NCBI GenBank assembly: GCA_021788515.1
Contig: JAJYKN010000154.1
Span: forward strand, 1 to 5,105
Origin: Nitrospirota bacterium
Lineage (GTDB): Bacteria; Nitrospirota; UBA9217
Direction of reading: 5' to 3'
Length of the DNA stretch: 5,105 nucleotides
The notes beneath the pieces are model-generated. The model was not told the DNA's origin, searched no databases, and saw only the letters and a list, made by a program, of their open reading frames with translations. Positions 1-5,090 of the stretch are shown one piece after another. Within the stretch, counting starts at the first letter, position 1, and each line of letters starts with the position of its first letter. The position numbers and the translations under genes were made by a program.

Positions 1-222
1 TCGATCCGCGCCAAGGGCGCAAAGCTTGCCGTACCGGGCGTACTCGATTTGTCTGATTTGGCAGCCGGCGCTGATGGTATGGCCAAGATCGTACTGGAAT
101 CAGTGCAGGAACTGCTGCTCAAGCTGGCGCTGCAAATGGCTCGCGACGACTATGAGGTTTCGTACATCGGAAATGGGCCTCATGTTGAAACTTTTAACCA
201 TCCAGTATTCCAGAAGAAATGA
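1..222 (+). CDS. 3' part of an unrecognised gene, probably interrupted by the transposon
   Basis: This frame is open from the first base of the window to a TGA at 220-222, giving 73 residues with no start inside the window. The translation up to about residue 50 looks protein-like: a Val/Leu-rich stretch, then an amphipathic helix containing VLESVQELLLKLALQMARDD. I do not recognise the family. The last 22 or so codons (from about 154) lie inside the left terminal inverted repeat of the transposon, so the natural C-terminus has probably been replaced by transposon-encoded residues ending NHPVFQKK. The remainder of the target gene would then lie beyond 5090, where only 15 bases are visible. An open frame of this length is modest evidence, and the region could be non-coding. 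Confidence 0.4.
   Translation, partial: SIRAKGAKLAVPGVLDLSDLAAGADGMAKIVLESVQELLLKLALQMARDDYEVSYIGNGPHVETFNHPVFQKK
156..193 (+). repeat. left terminal inverted repeat (IRL), 38 bp
   Basis: It begins GGTTTCGTACATCGGAAA and ends GGCCTCATGTTGAAACTT, and it matches the reverse complement of 5053-5090 at 36 of 38 positions. The two mismatches are at 174 and 175 (TG here, GA on the other side). Tn3-family repeats are typically 38 bp and are bound by TnpA. The usual GGGG outer start and TAAG inner end are absent, although a CGGAAA block is present, as in Tn4430 and Tn21. Weaker matching extends outward to about 150. Confidence 0.85.
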
Positions 223-260
223 AATATTTCCCAAGTTTCCGACGAGAAAACGGCTCTCTG

Positions 261-312
261 AAACTTGCAACAGAAAACATTGAAAAGAAAAATCATTCAA
301 ATGAATGTTTCC
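261..312 (+). promoter_or_regulatory. composite recombinase-site candidate S1
   Basis: It is made of AAACTTGCAA (261-270), two bases, GAAAACATT (273-281), a 22-base spacer and the inverted arm AATGTTTCC (304-312). The element copy at 4934-4985 has the same parts at identical spacing on the opposite strand, and a second copy lies 70 bp downstream. In Tn4430 the TnpI resolution site lies directly upstream of tnpI and contains inverted and direct copies of a TnpI motif. This location and composition fit such a role. Which arms form the crossover core cannot be told from the sequence. Confidence 0.6.
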
Positions 313-330
313 GGTCTTGACGCCAAAGAA

Positions 331-382
331 AAACTTTCAAGGGAAAACATTCAATTGAACTTTCCTTCCGTTTAATGTTATC
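331..382 (+). promoter_or_regulatory. composite recombinase-site candidate S2
   Basis: It is made of AAACTTTCAA (331-340), two bases, GAAAACATT (343-351), a 22-base spacer and the inverted arm AATGTTATC (374-382). The layout is the same as S1, exactly 70 bp away in direct orientation, but its spacer (352-373) is unrelated to the S1 spacer. Shared arms with an unshared spacer suggest that the arms are the functional part. It lies directly upstream of tnpI and overlaps the likely promoter, so binding there could both build a resolution complex and repress transcription. Confidence 0.58.
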
Positions 383-384
383 CT
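355..384 (+). promoter_or_regulatory. tnpI: candidate tnpI-tnpA promoter inside S2
   Basis: TTGAAC (355-360) could serve as a -35 element. With an 18-base spacer it is followed by TATCCT (379-384), preceded by an extended -10 TG at 376-377. Transcription would begin near 391, leaving a leader of about 30 bases before the tnpI ATG at 423. The -10 matches the sigma-70 consensus at only four of six positions, so this is a position-supported guess. It overlaps the second arm of S2. Confidence 0.35.
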
Positions 385-422
385 GCCTTCGAACTCATTT
401 GAGCAGCCAAAGGCGGGTGAAA

Positions 423-1385
423 ATGGTGGAAAAAGATCCCGAAACATTAGATGAGAAAAATATTCCGTCGAAAGTCCCCGCGCCCCAAAGCTGGGAAGAG
501 GCCCTGGTTTTTTTTGAAAACCACCTCTTCGGCCGCGGCCGCGCAGAGGCCACCATAGAAACCTATACTTACGCCCTGCGCGCCTTCGGTGCGTTTTATC
601 GCGGCGAGCTTAAAAAACCCGGCCCCTTTGTCGCAAGACTCCAGGAAACCGACGTCCAGGCCTTCATCCATTATATCCGCTTCGACCGCCGCCTCTCGGC
701 CACCTCGGTAAATCGCCACATAGCCGCCCTGCGCTCCTTTGCAAGTTTCATCCTTTCCGCAGGTTGGCATAGGCGCCTTATCGCGGGCGACCTCAAAACC
801 TACCGGGTAGATCCAGCAAGCCGACCCGCTCTTAGCAAAGCAGAGGAGCGCCGCCTGGTCACATCCGTCGACCTAAACGGTAGAAACGGACCGCGAGACC
901 TTGCCATTTTGCAGCTCTTCCTGCAGTGCGGGCTGCGGGTAAGCGAGCTCGCGCGCCTCTCGCGAGACGATGTGACCATTCACAAATCGGTCGGAAGACT
1001 TCGCATTCGAAACGAAAAGGGACGAGGGGACCGCGCCATTCCTCTCAATACAAGCGCGCGCGAAGCCCTGGAGGACTATCTGAAGGTCCGCGGACCGGCC
1101 GCCGGCGGATCCCCTCTTTTTGTCTCCGAGCGTCGAGGGGCCTTAAAGATTGCGACCGTCCAGTACCTGATCAAAAAGTATCTATGTTTTGCCGGCCGCG
1201 AAGACCTTTCGACCCACGATTTGCGGCATCACTTCGCGCTCAAGTTCTACGCAAAATCCGGAAATCTTACCGCTACCCAGGAGGTGCTCGGCCACCGAGA
1301 CATCAATACCACGGCGCGTTACGCCAAAGCCACGGAAAAGCACATTCAGGAGACCTTCGATGCCCTGGACGAACGAACCGAATAA
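423..1385 (+). CDS. tnpI: TnpI-like tyrosine recombinase (cointegrate resolvase)
   Basis: This is a site-specific tyrosine recombinase of 320 residues that would resolve the cointegrates made by TnpA. An N-terminal SAM-like core-binding domain covers about residues 23-110 and is followed by the catalytic domain. The full catalytic set is visible: R172 in CGLRVSEL, K199 in NEKGRGDR, H265 and R268 in THDLRHH, H291 in LGHRDINTT and the nucleophile Y300 in ARYAKA. I chose ATG 423 because AAGGCGGG (409-416) sits at ribosome-binding distance. The upstream in-frame ATG at 375 lies inside the inverted arm of S2, has no Shine-Dalgarno site and adds a poorly conserved-looking leader. The 3' end overlaps tnpA by 26 nt. 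An XerC/D-like integrase is the alternative family name, but the position beside a Tn3-type tnpA and a repeat-rich upstream region favours TnpI. Confidence 0.9.
   Translation: MVEKDPETLDEKNIPSKVPAPQSWEEALVFFENHLFGRGRAEATIETYTYALRAFGAFYRGELKKPGPFVARLQETDVQAFIHYIRFDRRLSATSVNRHIAALRSFASFILSAGWHRRLIAGDLKTYRVDPASRPALSKAEERRLVTSVDLNGRNGPRDLAILQLFLQCGLRVSELARLSRDDVTIHKSVGRLRIRNEKGRGDRAIPLNTSAREALEDYLKVRGPAAGGSPLFVSERRGALKIATVQYLIKKYLCFAGREDLSTHDLRHHFALKFYAKSGNLTATQEVLGHRDINTTARYAKATEKHIQETFDALDERTE
1348..1352 (+). promoter_or_regulatory. tnpA: tnpA ribosome binding site inside tnpI
   Basis: AGGAG lies seven bases before the ATG at 1360, within the coding sequence of tnpI. It decides the tnpA start in favour of 1360 over the in-frame ATG at 1189, and it implies translational coupling between the two genes. 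Confidence 0.7.
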
Positions 1386-4356
1386 AGAGGGCCCGTTCCT
1401 CTTAAGGGCGCCGAAGCGCCGGCGTATCTTTTACCCGACGCTTCCCTCCATCCTGGACGATGACACCTTAAGCGCGGTATCAACTCTTGAGAGCGAAGAG
1501 CTCGCTTTTGCGATCCGGCAAGGCAGGGGCCGCAGCCAGTATCTTCACGCCCTCTATCTCAAGGCGATGTCCGTTCTTGGCCATTCCCGTTTCGACCCCA
1601 AAGACCTGCCGCGTCAGTTCAGGCAGCGCATAGTGGAGCAGCTCCGCTGCGAAGACGAGTTCCTGCGGATACTTGCAATCGACCGTGGCGAAAAAAGCCA
1701 TATCGTGTCAGCCGTGCGCACGTTTTTAGGGCTTGGTCCCATGACCCGGGAAGGGACGGAGAAAGTTCTTTACTGGCTTCAAAACGGCCCGGCCAAAAAG
1801 GAGAGCGACATAGCGGTCTTGGTCAACGCCGCCATCGATCGATTCAGGGAAATGCGCGTGGAGATCCCGTCCTGGAAAGCACTGCAATCGATGGCGCAAC
1901 AAGCGTTGAGCCGGGCTTCGGCGATAGCCATAGAAGCCGTCAATCAAGGCTTCGATGCAGACGAGGGGGAGCGCCTGGACTCGCTCCTCATAGGTAAAGA
2001 CGGCAAGACCCTTTTCGATTTCCTGAAAAATCCCGTCCCGCAGGCGACTGCCAACAATCTGGCGAAGGAGCTGCAGCGGATCGAGCGTCTTCAATCCCTT
2101 CTTGGGAGCCAGAAGCCCTTCGGGGCGATCACCCGTCACCAACTGGAGCAATTCGCGCAACTCGCGCGCCGCTACACCGCCCCCGAACTCGCCCAATTAA
2201 GCCGACAGCGGCGCCGTACATTGCTTTTCTGTTTCATCGTCGACCGGCTCATATCCCTTCTCGACGCTGCCGGCGAGATGATCATCCGGGTGTGGGACAA
2301 TACGAAGCAAAGCGCCACCACATATGCCGGCGTGAGACAACTGGCCGCTGTGGCGGCCGTCGAGGCCAACCAGGAGACCTTTTCCGAGCTCCTTTCCATC
2401 ATCCACAGAAGCCGTTCTCCGGAGGACCTCTGGGGCGGCATCTATCAGTTCAAAACCCGAGAGCAATACCACGGCATCATGAACGCCCTGCGCAACACTC
2501 CGAGCTGGAACTCGTCATATCTTGACAAGATCGAGGACTACTACCCGACGTTCAGGCGATTCCTGCCCGATTGGTACAGACTCGTACCTCTAAGCGCAAC
2601 AACCGCGGATGAGGCCATCCCAAGGGCGCAAACCTTCGCTCGCGAACACGCCACTTCCAATCAGACGGAACTGCCGGTAGAAAATTGCCCTGTGGAGTTT
2701 CTAACGCCGCCGTGGGAGAACAAAGCCCTGAAGCGATACGGCCGCACCGGGCGGATCGTGCGGGTGCTGAAGGCGCCTTTCGAGCTCGGGCTTCTCGACG
2801 CCACCGTTCAGGGTCTTAAAAATCATACTGTGGCGATCACCGGCGCCCGGCGCCACGCCCCGATGATCGACCACCTGCTGCCTCGCGAAGAGTTCCTCGA
2901 AAGAGTCGATGAGCATGCCAGCCGGCTCGGCCTCCCGGCTACGGCAGCCGAGTATTATACACCCCGACGCGCCCGGCTTGAGAAGGACCTGGAGGACTTC
3001 GACCGAAACTATCATGCGGCGGAAGACAAGTTTTGGATAAACCGCAACGGCACGCTCGGTTTCTCGCGTGTTCCCGGCGAGACCCTCCCCCACCGCTTGA
3101 AACGCATAAGAAGCGAACTGACCCGGAAGATGCCCGAAGTCTCCATTTTCGACATTCTTCTGGATTGCCAGCGCCTGACGGGTTTCATGGACGTCTTCAA
3201 ACCGGCTTCCGGCCGCCAAAACATGTCCGAAGAGGAAAGACTTCGCCATTTGTTGGCCGCTTTTTACGCGTACGGCTGCAATTGCGGCCCGGGGCAGGCC
3301 GCCAGGGCTCTTCAGATTCAAAAGAATCAGGTAGTCTATATGCGCCGGCGTTACATGACCACCCAAAACCTCATGGAAGCCGCCGCCATCCTCGCCCATG
3401 CCTATCAGCAGACGTCCGTCGCGCAACGGCTGGGTGAAATGAGCGTACTACTGACCGATTCCATGCAGATGCGGACCTTGAAACAGAGCTTGATCGCGCG
3501 TCAGCACCACCGATACCTGAGCGGGAAGAGCACGCTGCTTTATCAGCACATAACATCGAGTTGCGTCTGCCTCTTCACGCAGGCCCTTCTCTGCAACGTC
3601 TCCGAGGCCATCCACATGCTGGCCGGTGTAATGGAGTGCCGCAACGGCCGCGAACCCCTGATCAATATCTGCGACAGCGCCGGCAAATCCAACCTCGTTT
3701 TCGGTCTGTCGGGCCTTCTCAATATCCTCCTCTACCCCAGGGTTCGAAGCCGTCACCTGAAGCTCTGGGGAACCGGGGAAACCGCAAAGTACAAGAACAT
3801 AGCCACCGCCATAGCCGGTAAAATCCGGCATGATCGCATGGACAAGGGATGGCAGGATATCATCTGGATCCTCGCATCCATCGAGACAGGGACGGCCAAG
3901 CCTTCGGTCATCCTCAACCATCTGGCCCAGCAGCCACAACACCCGGCGGCACAGGGATTGGAAGAGCTCGGGAAGCTGGACCGGTCTTCCTATCTTCTTC
4001 GCTATGGCAGAGATATGGAAATGAGGCGTTTTGTCGCGCCGGAGACTTGCAAGCGCGAGCACTGGAACAAGTTCACCGGCGAGGTGCAAGCCTTTGGAGA
4101 TCTTATCCGGGAAAAGACACTTGAAGACCAGGAGGAAATATTTTGGTTTCTCACCATCGTTCAAGACGCGATCGTGCTTTGGGATGCCCTCATGATCGAC
4201 CACATCTTGAGAAGCGGTCTGATGGTGATTTCGGAGGCCGATCTCAAACACATGCTGCCGACCATGACCGAGAATATTAACTTTATTGGAAAGTTCGATG
4301 TTGATTTTCTGCGAAGACCTCCGTTTGAACTGATGCAGATGATACGACAACGTTAA
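1360..4356 (+). CDS. tnpA: Tn3-family DDE transposase TnpA
   Basis: This 998-residue protein would carry out replicative transposition by binding the 38-bp terminal repeats and joining their 3' ends to target DNA. Its length is typical of Tn3 transposases (about 1000). The N-terminal part resembles the DUF4158 DNA-binding region, with SEELAFAIRQGRGRSQY and FDPKDLPRQF near residues 40-90. The C-terminal DDE_Tnp_Tn3 region begins near residue 594 (VSIFDILLDCQRLTGF). The catalytic residues I assign are D700 in LLTDS, D772 in NICDSAGK and E900 in CKREHWN. Their spacings of 72 and 128 are close to those of Tn4430. ATLVLW-type helix residues (AIVLWDALM) and a final ENINFIG segment also match the family. 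The start at 1360 has AGGAG seven bases upstream and lies inside tnpI. The frame stays open back to 1189, but that start would give 57 extra residues that merely shadow tnpI. No frameshift or internal stop is seen, so the protein looks functional. Confidence 0.95.
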   Translation: MPWTNEPNKEGPFLLRAPKRRRIFYPTLPSILDDDTLSAVSTLESEELAFAIRQGRGRSQYLHALYLKAMSVLGHSRFDPKDLPRQFRQRIVEQLRCEDEFLRILAIDRGEKSHIVSAVRTFLGLGPMTREGTEKVLYWLQNGPAKKESDIAVLVNAAIDRFREMRVEIPSWKALQSMAQQALSRASAIAIEAVNQGFDADEGERLDSLLIGKDGKTLFDFLKNPVPQATANNLAKELQRIERLQSLLGSQKPFGAITRHQLEQFAQLARRYTAPELAQLSRQRRRTLLFCFIVDRLISLLDAAGEMIIRVWDNTKQSATTYAGVRQLAAVAAVEANQETFSELLSIIHRSRSPEDLWGGIYQFKTREQYHGIMNALRNTPSWNSSYLDKIEDYYPTFRRFLPDWYRLVPLSATTADEAIPRAQTFAREHATSNQTELPVENCPVEFLTPPWENKALKRYGRTGRIVRVLKAPFELGLLDATVQGLKNHTVAITGARRHAPMIDHLLPREEFLERVDEHASRLGLPATAAEYYTPRRARLEKDLEDFDRNYHAAEDKFWINRNGTLGFSRVPGETLPHRLKRIRSELTRKMPEVSIFDILLDCQRLTGFMDVFKPASGRQNMSEEERLRHLLAAFYAYGCNCGPGQAARALQIQKNQVVYMRRRYMTTQNLMEAAAILAHAYQQTSVAQRLGEMSVLLTDSMQMRTLKQSLIARQHHRYLSGKSTLLYQHITSSCVCLFTQALLCNVSEAIHMLAGVMECRNGREPLINICDSAGKSNLVFGLSGLLNILLYPRVRSRHLKLWGTGETAKYKNIATAIAGKIRHDRMDKGWQDIIWILASIETGTAKPSVILNHLAQQPQHPAAQGLEELGKLDRSSYLLRYGRDMEMRRFVAPETCKREHWNKFTGEVQAFGDLIREKTLEDQEEIFWFLTIVQDAIVLWDALMIDHILRSGLMVISEADLKHMLPTMTENINFIGKFDVDFLRRPPFELMQMIRQR

Positions 4357-4375
4357 TGGATATGCATTTTTAACG
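4351..4375 (+). promoter_or_regulatory. inverted repeat before the toxin-antitoxin operon, possible operator
   Basis: CGTTAA (4351-4356, containing the tnpA stop) and TTAACG (4370-4375) are 6-base inverted arms separated by 13 AT-rich bases that include the palindrome ATGCAT. The repeat ends just before the antitoxin ribosome binding site. Type II antitoxins usually repress their own operon from such a palindrome. There is no T-tract after the downstream arm, so it is a poor intrinsic terminator. No convincing separate promoter was found, so the module may be transcribed with tnpA. Confidence 0.35.
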
Positions 4376-4377
4376 GC

Positions 4378-4385
4378 AAAGGAGG
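4378..4385 (+). promoter_or_regulatory. strong ribosome binding site of the antitoxin gene
   Basis: AAAGGAGG lies five bases before the ATG at 4391. It is a near-perfect Shine-Dalgarno sequence and stronger than those of tnpI and tnpA, as expected for an antitoxin that must be made in excess. Confidence 0.7.
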
Positions 4386-4390
4386 CCCAC

Positions 4391-4615
4391 ATGAGTCTCA
4401 AAGATCTCGAGGCTGAGATCAAAAAACTGGATTTGAAGGATCGTGCCCTGCTCGCAAAGCGTATAGTGGAGAGCCTCGATGAACTGTCCGAGGCAGAAAT
4501 CGAGGCGCTGTGGGTTGAAGAGGCTGAACGCCGCCTGGACGAGATGGAACAGGGAGCGGTTGCCGAGATACCTGCTGAAGAGGCACTTCGTAAGGCACGG
4601 AATGCCATTTTATGA
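4391..4615 (+). CDS. antitoxin of a type II module (TIGR02574 / putative addiction module component family)
   Basis: This is a 74-residue, strongly charged and mostly helical protein. It should neutralise the ParE-like toxin encoded immediately downstream. It fits the small addiction-module component family (TIGR02574, Unstab_antitox): an N-terminal helical segment ending AKRIVESLDEL, a conserved Trp (W41) in EIEALWVEEAERRLDEME, then a loop GAVAEIPAEEALRKAR near the C-terminus. Such proteins usually pair with RelE/ParE toxins, as here. The start follows a near-perfect Shine-Dalgarno site, 34 bases after the tnpA stop. The stop overlaps the toxin start in ATGA, giving translational coupling. 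No classical DNA-binding fold is obvious from the sequence alone, so autoregulation through the upstream inverted repeat is an inference. Confidence 0.88.
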   Translation: MSLKDLEAEIKKLDLKDRALLAKRIVESLDELSEAEIEALWVEEAERRLDEMEQGAVAEIPAEEALRKARNAIL

Positions 4616-4935
4616 AGCTGATATTCCACCCGGACGCCGATGCAGAACTCACCGAGGCGGCGCAGTACTATGAGTCCCGTCAGCCAGGCCTTGGCTCGGA
4701 CCTTCTCACAGAGGTGGAACGAGCCCTGGATCATATTTTGACAAATCCCGAGGCTTGCCAGAGAATCGGTAGGAGAGTTCGGCGCAAATCCCTATGGCGG
4801 TTCCCCTACAACCTCATATATGCAGATTATCCGGAACGAATACGAATCGTGGCGTTCGCCCACCAGAAGCGCCGACCTTTTTACTGGCGAAAACGCCTGA
4901 AAGATATACCGGAAAGGCAGGGTCCTCGAGTCTGA
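4612..4935 (+). CDS. RelE/ParE-superfamily toxin
   Basis: This 107-residue basic protein has the RelE/ParE fold signature: an N-terminal strand MKLIFHPDAD, two helices with AELTEAAQYYESRQPGLG and a Leu/Val-rich second helix, then RFPYNLIYAD (63-72), RIRIVAFAH (76-84) and RRPFYW (87-92). These blocks are characteristic of ParE-type toxins. Whether the target is DNA gyrase (ParE) or ribosome-bound mRNA (RelE) cannot be decided from sequence. ParE-like is favoured by the missing RelE catalytic pattern, though this is not certain. The gene starts within the antitoxin stop codon (ATGA), and its own stop (4933-4935) overlaps recombinase-site candidate S3. In the transposon it acts as a stabilising passenger; toxin-antitoxin pairs are known in many Tn3-family elements. 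Confidence 0.88.
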   Translation: MKLIFHPDADAELTEAAQYYESRQPGLGSDLLTEVERALDHILTNPEACQRIGRRVRRKSLWRFPYNLIYADYPERIRIVAFAHQKRRPFYWRKRLKDIPERQGPRV

Positions 4936-4985
4936 AAACATTCAATGGAACAATTTTTCTTTTCAATGTTTTCTATTGCAAGTTT
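4934..4985 (-). promoter_or_regulatory. composite recombinase-site candidate S3 at the right end
   Basis: Read on the minus strand it has AAACTTGCAA (4985-4976), two bases, GAAAACATT (4973-4965), a 22-base spacer and AATGTTTTC (4942-4934). The two 9-base arms form a perfect inverted repeat. It is inverted relative to S1 and S2, and it overlaps the last base pairs of the toxin gene. Its likely role is recombinase binding next to the right transposon end. A simple hairpin is the alternative, but the conserved spacing with S1 and S2 argues for protein binding. Confidence 0.58.
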
Positions 4986-5052
4986 TCGAGAGCCGTTTTG
5001 ATGCCGGAAACTGAATATGAATTCAACTTTCCATGGAATACTGATGAGTTAG

Positions 5053-5090
5053 AAGTTTCAACATGAGGCCTCTTTCCGATGTACGAAACC
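5053..5090 (-). repeat. right terminal inverted repeat (IRR), 38 bp
   Basis: This is the reverse-complement partner of 156-193 with 36/38 identity. Read on the minus strand from 5090 it starts GGTTTCGTACATCGGAAA and has GA at the two variable positions. It would be the right-hand TnpA binding and cleavage site. The flank beyond it (5091-5105) shares no 5-mer with the left flank in the expected position. Confidence 0.85.

Larger units (their letters stand above)
156..312 (+). repeat. extended left end: 157-bp imperfect inverted repeat with the right end
   Basis: The region aligns without any gap to the reverse complement of 4934-5090, with 124 of 157 positions identical by my count. Identity is uneven: 40/43 over 156-198, about 26/48 over 199-246, 44/47 over 247-293 and 14/19 over 294-312. 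Strictly kept spacing across a diverged middle suggests two protein-binding islands held at fixed distance, namely the transposase repeat and a recombinase site. Confidence 0.85.
156..5090 (+). mobile_element. Tn3-family transposon with TnpI tyrosine recombinase and toxin-antitoxin passenger
   Basis: The element consists of near-identical 38-bp terminal inverted repeats, a subterminal recombination region, tnpI, tnpA and a toxin-antitoxin pair, about 4.94 kb in all. The 38-bp repeat length, a transposase of about 1000 residues with the Tn3-type DDE core, and a tyrosine recombinase upstream of tnpA place it with Tn4430 and Tn5401. All genes appear intact, so it may be active. The exact outer ends are uncertain by about 6 bp. 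Identity is continuous from 156 and 5090 inward, and weaker matches continue outward to 150 and 5096. Aligning the CGGAAA block with its place in the Tn4430 and Tn21 repeats, recalled from memory, would also put the ends at 150 and 5096. No 5-bp target duplication is seen with either choice. Confidence 0.88.
4934..5090 (-). repeat. extended right end: 157-bp imperfect inverted repeat with the left end
   Basis: This is the partner of 156-312. It begins inside the toxin gene stop codon (TGA at 4933-4935) and runs to the outer end of the right terminal repeat. I see no gene in 4936-5105; this AT-rich stretch is wholly explained as the subterminal and terminal end of the transposon plus 15 bases of flank. 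Confidence 0.85.

Noticed and set aside
261..382. Short CRISPR-like array
   Set aside because: There are only two direct copies. Each is an internal inverted repeat, a third copy lies at the other transposon end in inverted orientation, and there are no cas genes.
375..422. Longer tnpI start at ATG 375
   Set aside because: No Shine-Dalgarno sequence lies before it, and the ATG is part of the inverted arm of S2. ATG 423 has AAGGCGGG at good distance and yields a normal-sized recombinase.
1189..1359. Longer tnpA start at ATG 1189
   Set aside because: The extra 57 codons lie entirely within the catalytic end of tnpI and read as a shadow frame. ATG 1360 has AGGAG seven bases upstream and gives the typical family length.
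926..1405. 159-residue plus-strand open frame
   Set aside because: It overlaps the catalytic domain of tnpI in another frame and is Arg/Ser/Pro-rich without family features, so it is a shadow.
2701..3426. 241-residue minus-strand open frame
   Set aside because: It lies wholly antisense to the conserved tnpA region, with no recognisable motif or ribosome binding site.
4111..4137. Glutamate of LEDQEE (residue 922) as the catalytic E of TnpA
   Set aside because: It lies 150 residues after D772. The Tn3-family spacing is about 130, which fits E900 in CKREHWN, aligned with the NKGEA motif of other members.
3448..4734. 428-residue minus-strand open frame
   Set aside because: It runs antisense to tnpA and across the antitoxin and toxin genes, and its translation is low-complexity Ser/Arg-rich. 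It is a by-product of GC-rich coding sequence.
4934..4973. Intrinsic terminator after the toxin gene
   Set aside because: The 9-bp arms are AT-rich with a 22-base loop, and no T-tract follows the second arm. The same arms and spacing at the left end point to a protein-binding site instead.
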